64,000 bases of DNA from contig BEXV01000863.1 of the NCBI GenBank assembly GCA_003118195.1, positions 88,495 through 152,494 on the forward strand. Reading direction: 5' to 3'. The notes below the pieces were generated by a model that did not search any database, was not told where the DNA came from, and was given only the letters and a program-made list of their open reading frames with translations. Both the position numbers and the translations under genes were made by a program. Position 1 is the first letter of the stretch; each line of letters starts with the position of its first letter. This stretch comes from Hemicentrotus pulcherrimus (Eukaryota; Echinodermata; Echinoidea; Camarodonta; Strongylocentrotidae). Of this stretch, positions 61,296 to 64,000 are shown piece after piece.

Positions 61296-64000
61296 ACTGC
61301 CTCACTCTTTGTGGCTATAACTTTGTTCTAGATGATATTATGCCAATTATTACTGAGTGAATGGTATCTCAGATATATTATATATTAAGTTCAATATATG
61401 CTCAAGATAAAATTGTCATAACTACTTATCACAAGGGGATTAGAAAAACATTTACCTGATAGTACGCTGCTACGTCAGACTGGTTGACAATATCAAGAGT
61501 CCTGGTTGCCGAGTCCCCCAGATTGAGGAGGCCAAAATTCAACACTTCTGAACCAAGTGTTACCACAGGGCCTGAAAAGTCAATCATAAGACACACATTA
61601 AAACCAATATATCACTTACAAAATATTTTTTTTGTTAATTATTGTTAAATAATATTAGACTAAGAAGATGTAATCACACAAAAAGCTGATAAATTTTCCA
61701 TGCAGACTCAAATATATTAATATATTAATATATTCAAGAAATTGGATCACACAGAAGAAGGCCTTGCTGAATGTTAGTTGTAAGATTTATCTTTGGTAAA
61801 TTATGTTGAAAAAAAATACTGCAGTTGTCTCTAATTAATCACAAAAATATTGATTCTAATGAATCAAACTTATTTTAAATGAAGCACTATGAAATCTTTA
61901 ACAAATTATTCTTGTTTTACCAGCACAACTTGGCTTTCTAATTGGTACTAGCTATCAATGTAAGGATTAGGCAGTGTACATAAAGTAAAGCATAGATGTG
62001 CTTCTCCATATGGGCACTATCTCTACCTTGATATTCCAAAATATACTCAAGAGAAAAGAAAACTTACCTTTACATCTACCATGAAGTTTGACAATGGTTT
62101 TGCTGACTTTGCCTATAGCTTGGATATGAAGGTAGTCCACACTCTCTTCATTTACTGTGTTTGGGGTAAAGCTTACCTGTGGAACATACACAGAATGATA
62201 CACAGTCGTAAATTTCCTTAAAATGTTTAATCACACTAGAGGTTTACAATAAAGTTTTCACAAAGTTAAAAGGCTCACAGTATGTATGTTGCCTGTTTTT
62301 TTGTTTTTTTTTAGTTATTATTTACAAAGTAAATGGAAGAAAAAAAAATATTTGTAAAGTTACAAAAATTCTACTTTCAAGATAAGAATGAAAAGGAAAA
62401 GTTTCATTTGTATCATTTATAAGTTAATGACACATGAATTAGTAAGATATTGGAGGGAAAAAGGGAAAATTGAGGAAAACGAACACCTGGGGTCAGCTTT
62501 TTCTGCATCTGCGAGTTATAACTCATCATTCGCAATGAGTCTGTCAGAGCTGAGATAAACACCTATTCAACTTATTTTTCATTCCATATAAAAACTATTG
62601 GGACAATGTATTCTTTGGCAGGTTCCATTTCAGAAAGTAGGGGTGAACTTACCGGTATCCTGCTGATACTCTCTGGAGGGACGGTTCCTGATTTTTGATG
62701 ACAAGAGAATACCGTGTCAATTCTTGTACTTGCAGTGGGGTGGTCGACTTTGAAAGGAGAATTTACCTGTAGAGGAGAAAAGATATATAAAGAAGGTTAA
62801 AGTCAGGTATAACTCTTTAACAGATTATTCATCATGAATTCACTGAATTTCAACTTTATGCCAATCACATAAAATATGAAATGTAACACCCTCTAGTCTC
62901 CTATAAGTTTTTAATCTCTTCCTTTTCATTCTGTTCAATGCAGTAGACAGCAAGATTTAATACCAACAAAAAGTAAATTTAAAACTAAAACTGTTTCAGT
63001 TCATAATTACCAATGATAATATATAATATCTGGGTAGTTTCATCAAAATATCCACACTAAAAACAAAATACCTGATTCCATTGTATTGCAGCCATAAAGT
63101 TATATCAGTTCCTACATCTTTGATATATAAAATAAATTCAGTTTAATCAAACTGCCAGTAATTATCCTTCCCCTTCATTGAACAATAACAAATACGATTA
63201 ATCTTCACAAAAAAGGGGAAAAATCCCCCTAAAACTAAATCATTTTCCCACCACACAAGATAATTTTCTTACCGGAGCCAGGTTATGTAGCTCGATCCAC
63301 TTCTCTGCTGTAGATCCAATAGCTACATCACCAAAGGACACCACACTCTCAATGTTAAGGTTCTCCATGGCTCTGGGATGCCTACCAGCCTGGGCGACTA
63401 GTAAGTGAGGCAGCTTACCTGAGGGATAGATCGACACATGGAAGTGGTGCATAATAACGATTATTGCCTATCATATAGCTTTGGAAGGTGGTATCATATG
63501 AGATTTAAGGACTTTTCAGTTGACACCTCTTAAAGCTTAATTCAATTCTAAAGTGAAAAAATATTCAATGATTGATCTTCATTTTGTCAATGTTTGTATC
63601 ACTTTGACAAAAAGAAAGTGGAATGTACTTCTGAATGATGAAACTAATGATTATTAATAAGTTGATAAACTTGAAGGCTTATGTTTTTGTTTCACTACAT
63701 ACATTGATCTCATACTTGTAAGCTCTAAGTATGAGGTATCAACAAATGTTTGTACTGTTAAAGTTCATATTTTAATAAAAAGAAATCTATCACTAAATTT
63801 CTGCTTTTAAAGTGCATAAGATACGCACTTTTAAAACCAACCCTATTAAACGCAACAAGAATTAACACATTTCCAGTTTATTTCATCTCACATGAAAAAA
63901 ACATAATTTTGAATCCTTTGATGATGAACACTCACCTATTCCTTCCAATTTAAGCATCTTCTTACAAGACAGGGAATCCGACCCATAATGCACTTCAGCC
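39744..64000 (-). CDS. CFAP65: Cilia- and flagella-associated protein 65 (N-terminus off window)
   Basis: Minus-strand exons, 5' to 3': 64000-63936, 63418-63273, 62766-62653, 62176-62068, 61571-61456, 60976-60827, 60190-60062, 59266-59108, 58471-58253, 57775-57722, 57467-57330, 56947-56844, 56347-56152, 55600-55430, 54683-54598, 54256-54190, 53727-53562, 53087-52685, 52338-52141, 48969-48885, 48325-48167, 47717-47529, 47115-47002, 46637-46335, 45782-45666, 45132-45013, 44660-44507, 44290-44137, 43620-43492, 43010-42857, 42255-42077, 41620-41522, 40092-39744. Total 5095 nt, 1697 codons plus TAA, all junctions GT-AG and in phase. Landmarks match vertebrate CFAP65/CCDC108 as I remember it: DARCYGSAAGISKARLWSLL, ELYNGGGMEV, NPKGVIPAGRTAKVEWIFSP, VDVPIHIIGGD, TARPRLIALPP. 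Repeated ASH/MSP-type beta modules are typical. The family acts in axoneme assembly and sperm flagella. Human CFAP65 is about 1925 residues, so about 200 N-terminal residues are probably missing here. Confidence 0.92.
40429..41134. other. Assembly gap (706 N) inside the last CFAP65 intron
   Basis: A run of N between exons 41620-41522 and 40092-39744. Splice phases on both sides match (AG|A), so no coding exon need be missing. The left edge carries three CCTCGTAAC words within about 85 bp, suggesting a repeat that broke assembly. Translated ORFs spanning the gap are artefacts. Confidence 0.95.
46335..46637 (-). other. CFAP65: CFAP65 exon with ASH/MSP-like beta module
   Basis: The second longest internal exon (303 nt). 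It begins VDVPIHIIGGDTALITFTGV, closing one beta module of the previous exons. The next starts with REQLLYASEERVAFGNLPLF, then KVVYLTNRSPSHTVSFEWYV. The pattern of 'gene-name strand, F-G-x-x-P, then L-x-N' is typical of ASH/MSP repeats. Confidence 0.85.
47280..47312 (+). repeat. (CT)n microsatellite in CFAP65 intron
   Basis: About 16 CT units, followed by TATA repeats and (CTAT)n-like sequence. Confidence 0.95.
48970..52140 (-). other. CFAP65: CFAP65 intron hosting the retroelement
   Basis: Flanking exons 52338-52141 and 48969-48885 join through a split Trp codon (TG|G), so the insertion does not disturb the reading frame. The 51518-52140 part has no recognisable coding content and carries an ambiguous base at 51984. 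Confidence 0.8.
49129..51517 (+). mobile_element. Truncated BEL/Pao LTR retrotransposon fragment (gag-pol)
   Basis: One long frame of about 795 codons in the 3.2-kb CFAP65 intron 48970-52140, antisense to the gene. In order: BEL gag-type region (LLMKLPDWLVMKW), zinc-knuckle motifs (CTFCKGRHHLTEC, CFGCLKKGHTSRRC, CSSCRGKHPTVLH), an aspartic protease-like site (ALLDTQSDTSFI), the BEL signature QTDLGWSIVG, and a reverse transcriptase with FDCSSQFKGECLNSHLLTGP, DIKEMFHQF, RFLWWPNGD and FYVDDGLKA. It then stops (TAA at 51515) shortly after ALGVQW, the start of the A17-type peptidase region. RNase H, integrase and both LTRs are not seen, and the gag N-terminus is missing, so the copy is defective. 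A Met codon at 49085 lies upstream of an ambiguous base at 49128 and is not part of the element. Confidence 0.9.
52685..53087 (-). other. CFAP65: Largest CFAP65 exon with charged insert
   Basis: 403 nt. Starts LTLDRTRDVLPARSRRVIRA, continues LGYTFSIGYRLLTPSIPNLE, then a Lys/Glu-rich insert of about 35 residues (QKKDEETEGKEDEKKEGEK region). It resumes with VLVPVSGTMHQLCEMTAVGV and the strongly conserved DARCYGSAAGISKARLW. The charged insert sits in a loop between beta modules and is a likely lineage-specific disordered segment. Confidence 0.85.
54879..55100 (+). mobile_element. tRNA-derived SINE
   Basis: Pol III promoter boxes are clear: A box TAGCTCAGTCAG (54888-54899) and B box GGTTCGAAACC (54931-54941). 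A non-tRNA body follows (CCTCGGAGAGGACCTAAAGC ...) and a CCATTCCATTCCATTCC-type tail. The head lacks a convincing acceptor-stem pairing, so it is a SINE, not a tRNA gene. It lies in the CFAP65 intron between exons 55430 and 54683, antisense to the gene. Confidence 0.8.
57066..57175 (+). mobile_element. Degenerate SINE remnant
   Basis: A-box-like TAGCTCGGAGGAT and B-box-like GGTTCAATTCT (57110-57120) about 45 bp apart, then a GTGCCTTGGATAAATC segment resembling the CCTTGGGCAA core of deuterostome SINEs. Poor preservation; intronic in CFAP65. Confidence 0.45.
58027..58203 (-). mobile_element. MITE-like element, copy 2, inverted
   Basis: Starts TACATTCAAACCTGTCTATAG and ends AGGTTTGACTGTA. It contains CCCAAGGGAAAC, which is the reverse complement of GTTTCCCTTGGG in copy 1 at 33588-33767, so it is the same family in opposite orientation. 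Length is about 177 bp. Inside the CFAP65 intron 57776-58252. Confidence 0.7.
61162..61296 (+). repeat. CT/CTTT-rich low-complexity tract
   Basis: Pyrimidine-rich tract with (TTTC)n, (TTCTC)n and (CT)n runs in the CFAP65 intron 60977-61455. Confidence 0.9.

Noticed and set aside
39744..64000. Other ASH-domain ciliary proteins (HYDIN, CFAP47, DLEC1)
   Set aside because: The ordered landmark motifs, C-terminal TARPRLIALPP box and overall length match CFAP65 specifically.

Overview
Eukaryotic (animal) genomic DNA: AT-rich introns, GT-AG splice junctions, many simple repeats and interspersed elements. Sequence alone does not name the species. An invertebrate deuterostome, most likely an echinoderm such as a sea urchin, is my inference from gene content and repeat style. 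All coding calls come from hand-splicing ORFs across GT/AG junctions and checking that the phases close.

Region 1 (1-34445, + strand) is a muscle-type Ig/Fn3/kinase gene. Positions 1-2482 encode most of a protein kinase domain closest to myosin light chain kinase (MLCK); its N-terminal lobe lies upstream of the window. A regulatory-like tail and three I-set Ig domains follow, up to 6813. After about 7.6 kb of intron comes a large exon with its own start codon (14449-15992; about 515 codons, acidic and Ser-rich, no recognised domain). It is followed by Ig4, Ig5, a YRPSSP-repeat linker, Ig6, Ig7, a Ser/Ala linker, Ig8, one Fn3 domain and a Pro-rich tail ending at 34445. Splice phases indicate two products. 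One is a kinase isoform that skips from 6813 to 24706. The other is a kinase-less isoform of 1620 codons from an internal promoter near 13.4-14.4 kb. This layout recalls the telokin (kinase-related protein) arrangement of vertebrate MYLK. A perfect CArG box lies in the putative promoter.

Region 2 (34446-39743) is the intergenic/UTR interval between two convergent genes. It holds 3' UTR sequence, an 85-bp direct repeat, and GA and CT/CA microsatellites.

Region 3 (39744-64000, - strand) is CFAP65 (CCDC108), a ciliary/flagellar protein of the ASH/MSP type. I reconstruct 33 coding exons giving 1697 codons plus stop with every phase closing; the N-terminus lies beyond 64000. One intron contains a 706-bp run of N. 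Another contains a truncated BEL/Pao retrotransposon fragment, in the opposite orientation to the gene, bracketed by single N bases. Other interspersed elements are a tRNA-derived SINE, a second SINE remnant, and two related short terminal-inverted-repeat elements (one in each gene).

The two genes have no evident functional link (muscle cytoskeleton versus motile cilium). The most interesting biology is the nested kinase-less isoform with its long uncharacterised N-terminal exon.
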